A stretch of DNA of 64,000 bases, from NCBI GenBank assembly GCA_031119205.1, contig JAVHYF010000018.1:1-64000 (forward strand), written 5' to 3'. The DNA is from Moraxellaceae bacterium (GTDB taxonomy: Bacteria > Pseudomonadota > Gammaproteobacteria > Burkholderiales > Rhodocyclaceae). The notes under the pieces were generated by a model. That model was not told the DNA's origin and did no database searches. It saw only the letters and a program-made list of their open reading frames with translations. Shown piece by piece: positions 49,044-60,529 of the stretch. Position 1 is the first letter of the stretch. Each line of letters starts with the position of its first letter. A program made the position numbers and the translations under genes.

Positions 49044-49773
49044 GACACGTTTCATCTATGGCTTCCATGCCGTTGCAGCGAAGCTGCGCAATGACCCGGA
49101 AGGGGTGCTGGAAATCCACGTCGCAGCCCAGCGGCAAGATGCGCGTGCGCGCGATCTGCTGGTGCGCGCCGAGGCGGCTGGTGTTCGCGTGATTCCCTCT
49201 GATGCAGCTCGATTGGACGGCATGGCCAGCGGCCAGCGTCACCAGGGCGTCGTGGCGAAAGTGGATGCCCGCCGTCGTGAGCTGAAGCTGGACGATGTGC
49301 TGGAGAACCTCAACGAGCCGGCGTTGTTGCTAGTGCTGGACGGTGTGCAGGATCCCCACAATCTCGGTGCCTGCCTGCGGGTGGCGGATGCGGCGGGCGT
49401 GCATGCCGTCATCGCGCCGAAGGACCGTGCGGCCGGACTTAATGCCACGGCCATCAAGGTGGCCAGCGGTGCGGCGGACACCGTGCCCTACATTACCGTC
49501 ACCAACCTGGCGCGTAGCCTGCGCGAAATGCAGGAAGCCGGTGTATGGGTCGTTGGCGCGGCGGGTGAGGCAGAGAAAACCATCCACGCCATCGACCAGC
49601 GCGGTCCGACGGCATGGGTGCTGGGAGCTGAGGGTGATGGCATGCGCCGCCTGACGCGCGAGACCTGCGACGAGCTGGCGAAGATTCCGATGGTGGGGAC
49701 GGTGGAGAGTCTCAACGTGTCGGTGGCCAGCGGCATCTGTCTGTTCGAAGCGCGGCGCCAGCGCGGCGCCTGA
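49036..49773 (+). CDS. rlmB: 23S rRNA (guanosine-2'-O)-methyltransferase
   Basis: SpoU-family methyltransferase for Gm2251 of 23S rRNA. 245 residues from the GTG at 49036 ([12 protein letters not shown]), chosen because GGAAAGG lies 9-10 bases upstream and the family starts here; the frame also opens at 49018. Motif 1 [19 protein letters not shown], motif 2 [20 protein letters not shown], motif 3 [16 protein letters not shown] form the knot that binds SAM. It overlaps the rnr stop by eight bases, a usual pairing. Confidence 0.96.
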   Translation: MAETRFIYGFHAVAAKLRNDPEGVLEIHVAAQRQDARARDLLVRAEAAGVRVIPSDAARLDGMASGQRHQGVVAKVDARRRELKLDDVLENLNEPALLLVLDGVQDPHNLGACLRVADAAGVHAVIAPKDRAAGLNATAIKVASGAADTVPYITVTNLARSLREMQEAGVWVVGAAGEAEKTIHAIDQRGPTAWVLGAEGDGMRRLTRETCDELAKIPMVGTVESLNVSVASGICLFEARRQRGA

Positions 49774-49797
49774 CTTGCATCATTCAAGGGAGAAAGC

Positions 49798-50655
49798 ATG
49801 GAAGGCCTGATCGTCGTCGTAGCGTTTGCCGTTTTCGTGGTCGTGACCATCGCCAAGGGTGTGCGCATCGTGCCGCAAGGCGAGGAGTGGGTCGTGGAGC
49901 GCCTGGGGCGCTACCAGCGGACCATCCTGCCGGGCTTGTCGATACTGATTCCCTATCTGGATGCCGTGGCCTACAAGGTGATCACCAAGGACCTGATCCT
50001 CGACGTTCAACAGCAGGAAGTGATCACACGGGACAACGCGGTCATCCTCACCAATGCCCTGGCCTTCATCAAGGTCACTGATCCGGTGAAGGCCGTGTAT
50101 GGCGTGACCGACTTCCAGGAGGCGATCCGCAATCTGGTGATGACCACGCTGCGCTCGATCGTCGGCGAGATGGAGCTCGACGAGGCGCTATCCTCACGCG
50201 ACAAGATCAAGGCACGCCTGCGCGAGAGCATCGCGGATGAAGCCATCGACTGGGGTATCGGCATCAAGTCGGTGGAGATCCAGGACATCAAGCCGTCCGA
50301 ATCCATGCAGCGCGCGATGGAGATGCAGGCTGCCGCCGAGCGTGAGCGCAAGGCGATGGTGACGCGTGCCGAAGGCGACAAGCAATCGGCCATTCTGGAG
50401 GCCGAGGCGCGCCTGGAGGCTGCCAAACGGGATGCGAATGCGCAGGTGGCGCTGGCGGCTTCGTCCGCCGAAGCGATCCGGCGCGTGAAGGATGCGGTGG
50501 GCGACGACACCACGCCGGTCATGTACATCCTCGGCGAGAAGTACATCCAGGCGCTGGACCGGCTTTCGCATTCACCCAACAGCAAGATCGTGATGTTGCC
50601 GGGCGACCTGCAGGAGGCTGTGGCACGCGCAGTCGGGGCGATGCGCAAGCCCTGA
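49798..50655 (+). CDS. SPFH/stomatin-like membrane protein (QmcA type)
   Basis: 285 residues. N-terminal membrane helix (LIVVVAFAVFVVVTIA), SPFH domain (VPQGEEWVVERLGRYQRTILPGLSILIPYLD, DLILDVQQQEVITRDNA, ALAFIKVTDPVKAVYGV), and a coiled coil rich in Ala/Glu/Lys ending with ERERKAMVTRAEGDKQSAIL. Such proteins form membrane microdomain scaffolds. In many genomes an NfeD-type protein is encoded next to it; none is seen here. It ends before a hairpin and the convergent smpB gene. Confidence 0.92.
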   Translation: MEGLIVVVAFAVFVVVTIAKGVRIVPQGEEWVVERLGRYQRTILPGLSILIPYLDAVAYKVITKDLILDVQQQEVITRDNAVILTNALAFIKVTDPVKAVYGVTDFQEAIRNLVMTTLRSIVGEMELDEALSSRDKIKARLRESIADEAIDWGIGIKSVEIQDIKPSESMQRAMEMQAAAERERKAMVTRAEGDKQSAILEAEARLEAAKRDANAQVALAASSAEAIRRVKDAVGDDTTPVMYILGEKYIQALDRLSHSPNSKIVMLPGDLQEAVARAVGAMRKP

Positions 50656-50667
50656 GTCTGTACTTCA

Positions 50668-50688
50668 AGGGGCGGTAGTGCCGCCCCT
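50668..50688. terminator. Hairpin between convergent SPFH and smpB genes
   Basis: AGGGGCGG (50668-50675) pairs with CCGCCCCT (50681-50688), 5-base loop, no T tract. Weak evidence for a shared terminator. Confidence 0.45.
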
Positions 50689-50696
50689 CGCTGGCG

Positions 50697-51146
50697 CTAG
50701 CGCACCTTGTCGCGCATCAGGCGCTGCTTCTCGCGGTCCCAGTCACGCTCTTTCTCGGTCTCGCGCTTGTCGTACTGCTTCTTGCCCTTGGCGAGACCGA
50801 TTTCCATCTTCACCCGACCGCGGGTGTAGTGCAGGTCCAGCGGCACCAGCGTGAACCCGGCGCGTTCCACCTTCCCGATCAGCTTGCTGATTTCTTCCGC
50901 GTGCAGCAGCAGCTTGCGGGTGCGCACCGGGTCCGGCTTGATGTGGGTCGAGGCCGTCGGCAGCGGCGAGATGTGCATGCCGATCACATGGATCTGGTCG
51001 CCGCGCAGGACCACGTAGGCTTCCTTGATCTGTGCGCGTCCATCGCGGATCGCCTTCACCTCCCAGCCCTCCAGTACGAGTCCGGCCTCGAAGCGTTCTT
51101 CGATGAAGTACTCGTGGAAGGCCTTGCGGTTGTCGATGATGCTCAT
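50697..51146 (-). CDS. smpB: SsrA-binding protein SmpB
   Basis: 149 residues. Binds tmRNA and delivers it to stalled ribosomes. Start at [22 protein letters not shown]; the frame extends upstream, but that part overlaps the intergenic promoter region. Motifs: [47 protein letters not shown], and the basic tail [17 protein letters not shown]. It is divergent from ratA, the usual neighbour. Confidence 0.97.
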   Translation of the reverse strand: MSIIDNRKAFHEYFIEERFEAGLVLEGWEVKAIRDGRAQIKEAYVVLRGDQIHVIGMHISPLPTASTHIKPDPVRTRKLLLHAEEISKLIGKVERAGFTLVPLDLHYTRGRVKMEIGLAKGKKQYDKRETEKERDWDREKQRLMRDKVR

Positions 51147-51185
51147 GGTGTGGTCAGTGGGGCGGCCGATCAGCGGGCCATCGGC

Positions 51186-51202
51186 TAGAATCGGCCATTC
51201 TA
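51186..51202. promoter_or_regulatory. Face-to-face -10 boxes between smpB and ratA
   Basis: TAGAAT (51186-51191) and ATTCTA (51197-51202) form an inverted repeat around CGGCC, so each strand carries a TAGAAT. Start points would fall near 51198 (plus) and 51190 (minus), within the other strand's promoter. -35 boxes are poor on both sides. Confidence 0.4.
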
Positions 51203-51233
51203 ACTGCCCGCATCTGTCTGCCGCAAAACGCAC

Positions 51234-51662
51234 ATGGCCGAAGTCAGGAAAACCGTGCTGATCGAGCGCACTCCCGCGCGCATGTTCGAACTCGTGGACC
51301 GATGCGAGGAGTATCCGCAGTTCCTTCCCTGGTGTTCAGCCGGGGAGGTGCTCGAGCGCACCGAGGTGCTTACGGTCGCCACGCTGCATATCAACTACCA
51401 CGGTATCAAGTCCCAGTTCACGACGGCGAACACCAAGGTGCCGTCGGGCGAGATGCGGATCGCGCTGCGTGACGGGCCGTTCCGTCATCTTGAAGGTGAG
51501 TGGCGGTTCATTCCGCTGGGTGAAGCGGCCTGCAAGATCGAGTTCCGCTTGCACTACGAGTTCTCGAACAAGTTGCTGGAGAAAGTGGTCGGGCCGGTTT
51601 TCCACCACATTGCCAACACCTTCGTCGACGCCTTCGTGAAGCGCGCGCAGCAGGTGGGGTGA
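51234..51662 (+). CDS. ratA: RatA/START-like coenzyme Q-binding protein
   Basis: 142 residues of the polyketide cyclase/START fold. Motifs: [31 protein letters not shown] near the N-terminus and [19 protein letters not shown] at the end. Homologues bind ubiquinone (Coq10-like) or act as the RatA ribosome-associated factor in E. coli. It is divergent from smpB and shares a base with the next start. Confidence 0.92.
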   Translation: MAEVRKTVLIERTPARMFELVDRCEEYPQFLPWCSAGEVLERTEVLTVATLHINYHGIKSQFTTANTKVPSGEMRIALRDGPFRHLEGEWRFIPLGEAACKIEFRLHYEFSNKLLEKVVGPVFHHIANTFVDAFVKRAQQVG

Positions 51663-52000
51663 TGTCACGCCCGCTTAGCGTCGAAGTCAGCTACGCGCCT
51701 GCCCCAGGCGTGCTGAAGGTTGTGGAGCTGCGCCTGCCGGCCGGCAGCAGCGTGGCGGACGCCGTTTCGGCATCCGGCTTGTTGCAGCTGTACCCGGAGA
51801 TAACGCTGGATGGAGCGAACCGGACAGGCGTGTTCGGCAAGCTCGCCAAGCCGGACGATCCGCTCGATGACGGTGATCGCGTAGAGATCTACCGCCCGCT
51901 GCTGGCTGATCCGAAAGAGGTCCGCCGCAGAAGGGCAGAAGAGGGCAAGGCGATGAAAAAAGGCGGCGGGCCGAAGCCGCCGCCTGATGCGGAGCGCTGA
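51662..52000 (+). CDS. ratB: RnfH/RatB family ubiquitin-like protein
   Basis: 112 residues. Beta-grasp (ubiquitin-like) fold: SVEVSYAPAPGVLKVVELRLPAGSSVADAV and GDRVEIYRPLLADPKEVRRRRAE are the family blocks. The C-terminus KKGGGPKPPPDAER is coded by DNA that also forms the terminator of the facing DUF4124 gene. Starts at ATG sharing a base with the ratA stop. Role unknown; the pair ratA-ratB beside smpB is common. Confidence 0.9.
   Translation: MSRPLSVEVSYAPAPGVLKVVELRLPAGSSVADAVSASGLLQLYPEITLDGANRTGVFGKLAKPDDPLDDGDRVEIYRPLLADPKEVRRRRAEEGKAMKKGGGPKPPPDAER
51955..51984 (-). terminator. Terminator of the DUF4124 gene inside ratB
   Basis: AGGCGGCGG (51960-51968) with CCGCCGCCT (51976-51984), 7-base loop, followed on the minus strand by TTTTTT (complement of 51955-51960). 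It lies in the last codons of ratB and 23 bases beyond the facing gene's stop at 52007. Confidence 0.75.
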
Positions 52001-52006
52001 CCAGAG

Positions 52007-54040
<2,034 letters not shown>

Positions 54041-54058
54041 TTGGCTGGCGACTGGATC

Positions 54059-54088
54059 AAGGCGTCCCTGCGGACGCCTTTCTCTTTT
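54059..54088 (+). terminator. Rho-independent terminator between guaB and guaA
   Basis: AAGGCGTCC (54059-54067) with GGACGCCTT (54072-54080), 4-base loop, followed by TCTCTTTT. It would partly or fully separate guaA from guaB transcription; guaA then needs its own or read-through transcription. Confidence 0.78.
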
Positions 54089-54125
54089 GGCTCAACCGAT
54101 TCATTCAGCAGGCACTACAGACAGC

Positions 54126-55730
54126 ATGCACGACAAGATCCTCATCCTCGATTTCGGCTCCCAGGTCACCCAGCTCATCGCGCGCCGGGTGCGCGAGGCG
54201 CACGTCTACTGCGAAATCCATCCGAACGACGTGTCGGACGATTTCATCCGCAGCTTTGCGCCCAAGGGCATCATCCTGTCGGGCAGCCATGCCTCGACCT
54301 ACGAGGATCACGCCTTGCGTGCGCCGCAGGCGGTGTGGGATCTGGGCGTGCCGGTCCTGGGCATCTGCTACGGCATGCAGACCATGGCCGTGCAACTGGG
54401 CGGCGAGGTGAGCTGGAGCGACACGCGCGAGTTCGGTTATGCCGAAGTGCGCGCGCATGGCCACACGAAGTTCCTGCAGGGCATCCAGGATTTCGCAACG
54501 ACCGAAGGCCACGGCATGCTCAAGGTGTGGATGAGTCACGGTGACAAGGTCACCGCGCTGCCGCCGGGCTTCAAGCTGATGGCCTCGACGCCGAGCTGTC
54601 CGATTGCCGGCATGGCCAACGAAGAGAAGGGCTACTACGCCGTCCAGTTCCACCCTGAGGTGACGCACACCCTGCAGGGCGCGGCAATGCTTGATCGCTT
54701 TGTGCGCGAGATCGCGGGTTGTGCGGGCGACTGGATCATGGGCAACTACATTGAGGAAGCCGTCGCGAAGATCCGAGAGCAGGTGGGCGATGAGGAAGTC
54801 ATCCTCGGCCTGTCCGGTGGTGTCGACTCCTCGGTTGCGGCAGCCCTGATCCATCGTGCCATCGGCGACCAGCTCACCTGTGTGTTCGTCGACCACGGCC
54901 TGCTGCGCCTGAACGAAGGCGACATGGTGATGGAGATGTTCGCCGGCAAGCTGCACGCCAAGGTCATCCGAGTCGATGCAGCTGAGCTCTTCATGGGCGA
55001 ACTCGCAGGCGTGAGCGACCCGGAGCAGAAGCGCAAGATCATCGGCCGCCTGTTCGTGGACGTCTTCAAGGCCGAGGCCGAGAAGCTCAAGCAGAGCGGC
55101 GCTGGGCACAAAGGCGCCACCTTCCTCGCCCAGGGCACCATCTACCCCGACGTGGTGGAGAGTGGCGGCACCAAGACCAAGAAGGCCACGACGATCAAGA
55201 GCCACCACAACGTCGGCGGTCTGCCCGAGCAACTCGGCCTCAAGCTGCTGGAGCCGCTGCGTGAACTGTTCAAGGACGAAGTTCGCGAGCTGGGCGTCGC
55301 CTTGGGTCTGCCCGCCGGCATGGTCTACCGCCATCCCTTCCCGGGCCCTGGCCTGGGGGTACGCATCCTCGGTGAGGTGAAGAAGGACTTCGCCGACCTG
55401 CTGCGCCGGGCGGACGCCATCTTCATCGAAGAGCTGCGCAAGACGGTCGACGAGAATTCCGGCAAGACCTGGTACGACCTTACAAGTCAGGCGTTCGCCG
55501 TCTTCCTGCCGGTGAAGAGCGTGGGCGTCATGGGCGATGGCCGCACCTATGAATACGTGGTGGCGCTGCGTGCCGTGCAGACCCAGGATTTCATGACCGC
55601 ACACTGGGCGCACCTGCCTCATGAGCTGCTGGGCCGTGTCAGCAACCGCATCATCAATGAGGTGCGTGGCATCAACCGCGTGGTCTACGACGTGTCCGGC
55701 AAGCCGCCCGCCACCATCGAGTGGGAATGA
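54126..55730 (+). CDS. guaA: GMP synthase (glutamine-hydrolysing)
   Basis: 534 residues. N-terminal class I glutaminase with triad in LGICYGMQ (Cys) and FHPEV (His, Glu); ATP-pyrophosphatase domain with PP-loop [16 protein letters not shown]-terminal dimerisation domain with [14 protein letters not shown] and [25 protein letters not shown]. Aminates XMP to GMP. It follows guaB in the usual order but after a terminator. The next gene starts 12 bases on. Confidence 0.98.
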   Translation: MHDKILILDFGSQVTQLIARRVREAHVYCEIHPNDVSDDFIRSFAPKGIILSGSHASTYEDHALRAPQAVWDLGVPVLGICYGMQTMAVQLGGEVSWSDTREFGYAEVRAHGHTKFLQGIQDFATTEGHGMLKVWMSHGDKVTALPPGFKLMASTPSCPIAGMANEEKGYYAVQFHPEVTHTLQGAAMLDRFVREIAGCAGDWIMGNYIEEAVAKIREQVGDEEVILGLSGGVDSSVAAALIHRAIGDQLTCVFVDHGLLRLNEGDMVMEMFAGKLHAKVIRVDAAELFMGELAGVSDPEQKRKIIGRLFVDVFKAEAEKLKQSGAGHKGATFLAQGTIYPDVVESGGTKTKKATTIKSHHNVGGLPEQLGLKLLEPLRELFKDEVRELGVALGLPAGMVYRHPFPGPGLGVRILGEVKKDFADLLRRADAIFIEELRKTVDENSGKTWYDLTSQAFAVFLPVKSVGVMGDGRTYEYVVALRAVQTQDFMTAHWAHLPHELLGRVSNRIINEVRGINRVVYDVSGKPPATIEWE

Positions 55731-55742
55731 GGACGTAGCGCG

Positions 55743-56440
<698 letters not shown>

Positions 56441-56712
56441 GCGCGCGCAGGGGTTTTCAAGGAAGGTATTTCCCGCAAGGCATATGGTTAACCCTCTGTG
56501 CTGACAGGCGTTGACGGTTAACTGCCGAAAAACGTCAGTGTCTGCTACAAAGGTCTTAAGCGACGAATGGATTCAAGTTTTGTAAGGTGTTGTTTTTGAT
56601 GAATTAGATCGGGCATCGACGAGCGGTGCCTGCCAATGGCATGTGTCTGGCTCATAGTCCGGCGTGCGGATCGGCCTCGTATCCGCGACACCCTGAAACT
56701 GGAGATATACAA
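56441..56712. promoter_or_regulatory. pilA upstream region with sigma54-like site
   Basis: No gene is seen. TGGCAT...TGGCT at 56637-56652 fits the GG-N10-GC spacing of sigma54 promoters, with a start predicted near 56663 and a leader of about 50 bases. Two GGTTAAC words (56486-56492, 56516-56522) 30 bases apart lie further up and could bind an activator such as PilR. The sigma54 match is partial. Confidence 0.4.
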
Positions 56713-57144
<432 letters not shown>

Positions 57145-57179
57145 TGAGTTGTTGATAGCAATATAGTCAGCGCAAATAG

Positions 57180-57211
57180 AGCCGCCTTGGGTATGCCAAG
57201 GCGGCTTTTTT
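57180..57211 (+). terminator. Rho-independent terminator of pilA
   Basis: An 11-bp stem (57180-57190 with 57196-57206), 5-base loop, followed by a run of T. Perfect pairing and clear T tract. Confidence 0.92.
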
Positions 57212-57233
57212 CTTCGCACTGGCCGGCGAGTAG

Positions 57234-57260
57234 GGTGCAATAACCGAAGGGCATTGCACC
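57234..57260. repeat. REP-like dyad downstream of pilA
   Basis: GGTGCAAT (57234-57241) pairs with ATTGCACC (57253-57260) around 11 bases. Dyads of this kind (GGTGCAAT...ATTGCACC) are common between genes in many proteobacteria. The rest of 57212-57417 shows no gene. Confidence 0.5.
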
Positions 57261-57417
57261 GCACGTTTTTAGTTTCTATTTGGCGCGACTGATCTTAATC
57301 TCGCCTGCGCCACCTTCAGCCTGCCATGTTTCCGAAGCGACACGCGCTCTTCGCAAGCGCGTGGTGCGCCATCAAGTTGGCATCGTTCCTGCCCTCGGGG
57401 GCTGTCGCCCCCACGCT

Positions 57418-57792
57418 TCATTCCGCTTTCCAGAGGTTGATCACCTGGAGGCCCGCTGCTTCATAGGGCGAGACGTCGAGTGATGCGACGATGAAGCCGC
57501 GCGATGCGGCAATTCCCGCAACGTAGCCGTCAACGGCGGGGAGGTCGCGTCCGTCATTCCGGGCTGCCATCGCCAGGTCTGCATAGCAACGTGCAGCAGC
57601 CGTGTCGAACGGCAGGATGCGATCCTTGAACAGCGCCAGCAGTTCCGTCAGTGCATGGTCAAGTACCTGCTTGCGCCTGCCTGCAGGCAGTGCGTCGATG
57701 CCGAACAGCCATTCGACCGGTGCGCCGCAGGGCGGATAGAGGGTTTCGTCGCCTGCGTGTTGCGAAGTTCGGACTTTTGGCTGGCATTGCAT
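57418..57792 (-). pseudogene. Truncated PIN-domain toxin (VapC/FitB-like) remnant
   Basis: The last 100 codons match the C-terminal two thirds of a PIN toxin: FGIDALPAGRRKQVLDHAL, ILPFDTAAARCYADLAMAAR, DLPAVDGYVAGIAASRGFIVASLDVSPYEAAGLQVINLW. The N-terminal part with the first catalytic Asp (normally in a LLDTNV-type start) is missing, and the stretch coding ETLYPPCGAPVEWL looks scrambled, as if shifted in frame, compared with the usual LYLSAVTVAEL. No antitoxin gene is beside it. Taken together it is a dead toxin gene inserted between pilA and the O-ligase gene. Confidence 0.72.
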
Positions 57793-57849
57793 GGTGCTCG
57801 GTGCCGGCATTGCCGGCACAATGCGGCACCTCCTGATTGCCCTTGTTTC

Positions 57850-59544
57850 ATGACTTTTTATCTCTGCTCTGGCTTGTTGGCCGCTCTGGCCTTGCCTACC
57901 TTGTTGCCCTTCCATCGTCATCCGCAGACCGTGTTCTGGCAGGAGTGGTGGAGTGCCGTGGCGCTTGTGGTGTTGGCCGGCGTGCTGGTGTTCGCCGGGC
58001 GCTTGCGGGTGGGGGGGCTGGGTCTGGGTTGTTCGGTGATGGCGGGAGTTTTGCTGGCGTCGGACGATGGCGCTGGCGGCTGGCTGGCGTATGCCGCGCT
58101 GGGGGCGCTGGCGTGGGTGCTGGGTGGGGCTGCGGTCCTGACGAAGCGCGATGGTTACGGGGGGGCTGGAATGCTCCCTTCGACAGGCTCACGGAGTGGA
58201 TTGGAAATTGTTTGTGCTGCGGCGCTGCTGATCAGCGCGTTGCTGCAAGCCTTGCTGGGTTTCTGCCAGTTGCTAGGCGTGAATGGTGGCTGGCTGATGC
58301 CGCGCTTGTACTTGGCGGTGTATGGAAACATCGCGCAGCCGAACCATTACGCCAACCTGTTGTGGTTGGGGCTGGCTTCGCTTGCGTACCTGTGGGCGCG
58401 GTCTGCACGTCTTGTCGGCTGGCTTGTGGTGCCTGCGGCATTTCTGACCGTGGCTGCGGCGCTGTCGGCGTCGCGCTCGGTGTTCCTGTTCATGCTGGCT
58501 TTGCCGGTGCTGTCATGGCTCGTCGGGCAGGGTGGAGCTGACGCAGGGCGGCGGCTACGCAGCGGGGCGCTGGTGGTGTTGGTGCTATCGGTGCTGGCGC
58601 AGGGGCTGGTGTCGAGCGGTTTGCTGAGCGGCAGCAAGGTGGTGTCGGCGGCGTCGCGGATCGATGAGGGCGGGTCGAACGGTCAGCGGCTGTTTGACTG
58701 GGAGGTGGCGGCCAAGACTGCGCTGGAGCATCCGTTCACGGGCTCCGGGATCGGCAGCTTTGCCTGGCAGACGGCGGAGCATGCGGCGAAGTTGCAACCG
58801 ACTTCATTCGTGCGTATTGGCGAAAACGCCCACAACACGCCGTTGCATCTGGCGGCGGAGTTGGGGTTGGTGCCGGCGCTGGTGATTGTTGGCTCGTTCG
58901 CTTGGTGGTTCATCCGCCAGTTGCGGTCGCCGCCGACGCCTGAACGGTGGTGGTGTCTGGCCATCGTGTCTATCATCGGGCTGCATAGTCTGGTGGAGTA
59001 CCCGCTTTGGTACACCTACTTCATCGTTCCGTTCTTCCTTGCGATCGGTCTGGCGGATGCGCAGGACGAGGGCTTGCGGACGATCAGTTTCAGTTCCCGG
59101 TGGTTGTTGCTGCCGGTGGCGGTCGGGGTGTTCGTGCTGGGCTGGGCCCTGCATGACTACCGCGCCCTGGAGGAGGGCTACGCGGTGATCGAGGATGCGC
59201 AGCGGGATGTGGCGCATGTCGAGTCGCTGGCCTTGAAGGTAGATGGCCGGTCGATGTTCGCGCCGCACGCGGGCATCCTGCGCATCCGCAACTGGGGGGA
59301 GACGGATCGCACGCAGGCTGCGACCGTGGCAGGGCTATGCGATACGGCTGCCCGCGCCAAGCCTTCGCTGGAGGTGCTGGAACGCTGCGTGACGGCTTAC
59401 GCCTGGAGCGGTCGTGACGCGGATGCGCAGCATTATGTGGATGTGATCTGCGGGGCGTATCCGGCGGTCTATCACGGCGACGTGAAGCGGCGCGTGGCGA
59501 GCCTGGCGGCGGAAGGGCATGCGTTGCTGACGTGCAGGCTGTAG
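57850..59544 (+). CDS. Wzy/PglL-family O-antigen ligase-like protein, candidate pilin glycosyltransferase
   Basis: 564 residues with about 11-12 membrane helices from MTFYLCSGLLAALALP. The Wzy_C core has NIAQPNHYANLLWLG, then GSGIGSFAWQTAEHA with the conserved Gly/Gln region, NAHNTPLHLAAELGLV and HSLVEYPLWYTYFIVPF, typical of the PglL/O-oligosaccharyltransferase group; the C-terminal 130 residues are periplasmic. It sits downstream of the pilin gene, a place where PglL-type enzymes glycosylate pilins. O-antigen ligation is the alternative. A REP-like word is embedded in frame near codon 109-114. Confidence 0.8.
   Translation: MTFYLCSGLLAALALPTLLPFHRHPQTVFWQEWWSAVALVVLAGVLVFAGRLRVGGLGLGCSVMAGVLLASDDGAGGWLAYAALGALAWVLGGAAVLTKRDGYGGAGMLPSTGSRSGLEIVCAAALLISALLQALLGFCQLLGVNGGWLMPRLYLAVYGNIAQPNHYANLLWLGLASLAYLWARSARLVGWLVVPAAFLTVAAALSASRSVFLFMLALPVLSWLVGQGGADAGRRLRSGALVVLVLSVLAQGLVSSGLLSGSKVVSAASRIDEGGSNGQRLFDWEVAAKTALEHPFTGSGIGSFAWQTAEHAAKLQPTSFVRIGENAHNTPLHLAAELGLVPALVIVGSFAWWFIRQLRSPPTPERWWCLAIVSIIGLHSLVEYPLWYTYFIVPFFLAIGLADAQDEGLRTISFSSRWLLLPVAVGVFVLGWALHDYRALEEGYAVIEDAQRDVAHVESLALKVDGRSMFAPHAGILRIRNWGETDRTQAATVAGLCDTAARAKPSLEVLERCVTAYAWSGRDADAQHYVDVICGAYPAVYHGDVKRRVASLAAEGHALLTCRL
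58176..58191. repeat. REP-like 16-base word inside the O-ligase gene
   Basis: CCCTTCGACAGGCTCA, a word very common in intergenic REP elements of proteobacteria, here inside a coding sequence (coding LPSTGS). A related inverted pair is at 60569-60668. Confidence 0.45.
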
Positions 59545-59899
59545 CACGGGCATTACCTTGCTCCCGCATGTACGGGAGCGAAGGGGCGGATAAAGGCGTA
59601 GATTGGGTTGAGCCCAGCGACTTGTGCTGAGCACGGCCGAAGCAAGCCCAACACCCAGACGGCCCCTGAGGAACAGGCCTTAAACAACCAACGGCCGATC
59701 CGGATTGAAGCCGCGGCAGCACTGTGAAAGCCAGCCCGTGGATGCAGAGGTTTGACGTTGAGCTTGCTACGGCAAGCTCAGCACCAGCGTTTTGCTCAAC
59801 CCAACTTACCCGGACTCGTGCTGACGGCGGCTGATCGCAAGCATGGCGCGGTGATCACCGCCGCTATACTTCCGAGCTTTGCGGAACAGGGCGCGAGCG
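59545..59899. other. Noncoding stretch with inverted-repeat-bounded element
   Basis: No gene is seen. GCTCCCG/CGGGAGC (59560-59579) is a hairpin just after the O-ligase stop. From 59603 to 59805 an element with imperfect inverted ends (TTGGGTTGAGC ... GCTCAACCCAA plus GTGCTGAGC/GCTCAGCAC) encloses about 150 bases, including an 8-bp hairpin GAGCTTGC/GCAAGCTC near 59759-59778. TATACT at 59865-59870 may be the -10 for the next gene. Confidence 0.55.
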
Positions 59900-60529
59900 G
59901 TGACTGAGGCGACGGAGAGCCGGACGGGGTTTGCGGACAGGTCTGGCGTGATGGCGCGAGTAGCGGCGGGAGAGCGGCTGGCGCTGGAACTTGGCTGCGG
60001 GCCGCGCAAACGTCATGCGGCGGCCGTGGGGGTCGATGCGCTGGATTACCCCGGCGTGGACCTCGTCGGCGACGTGTTTGCCGTGCTGGCAGCCTTGCCG
60101 TCGCAGAGCGTGTCGGCGGTGCATGCCTATCACTTCATCGAGCACGTTCCCGACCTTGACCGTCTGCTTGCGGAGCTGACGCGGGTCATGACGGCGGATG
60201 CGGTGCTGGATGTCGAAGTGCCGCACTTCGCCAATCCCTATTTCTATTCCGACCCGACGCATAGCCGCTTCTTCGGGCTCTATACCTTCTGCTATCTGGC
60301 GCAGTCCAGGCTGTTCCGCCGCGGGGTGCCGCAGTACGGCCGCGAACCGGCGTTCGAGCTGGTGGATGTCCGGCTGGATTTCGACTCGCCGTTCCCGTTG
60401 CGTGGTCTTGTCCGTCGTACAGTGGGCAAACTCTTCAACGCTTCACGCTGGTTGCAGGAGTTCCACGAGGAGAACCTCTGCTACCTGTTGCCGTGTTACC
60501 AGCTGCGCTACGTGTTGAGACGCTTGTGA
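59900..60529 (+). CDS. SAM-dependent methyltransferase
   Basis: 209 residues from GTG at 59900 (TEATESRTGF); an in-frame TTG at 59879 or ATG at 59951 are alternatives. Class I fold: LALELGCGPRK (SAM loop), GVDALDYPGVDLVGD, then VHAYHFIEHVPDLDRLLAEL, typical of methyltransferase_11-like enzymes. HFIEHV and the FANPYFYSDPTHSRFF stretch recur in methyltransferases of polysaccharide loci. Substrate unknown, probably a sugar or lipid-linked glycan given the downstream genes. Confidence 0.8.
   Translation: MTEATESRTGFADRSGVMARVAAGERLALELGCGPRKRHAAAVGVDALDYPGVDLVGDVFAVLAALPSQSVSAVHAYHFIEHVPDLDRLLAELTRVMTADAVLDVEVPHFANPYFYSDPTHSRFFGLYTFCYLAQSRLFRRGVPQYGREPAFELVDVRLDFDSPFPLRGLVRRTVGKLFNASRWLQEFHEENLCYLLPCYQLRYVLRRL

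Noticed and set aside
57418-57921. A functional toxin gene with an N-terminal extension
   Set aside because: The added N-terminal residues do not resemble a PIN fold and the first catalytic Asp is missing, so a remnant is the better reading.
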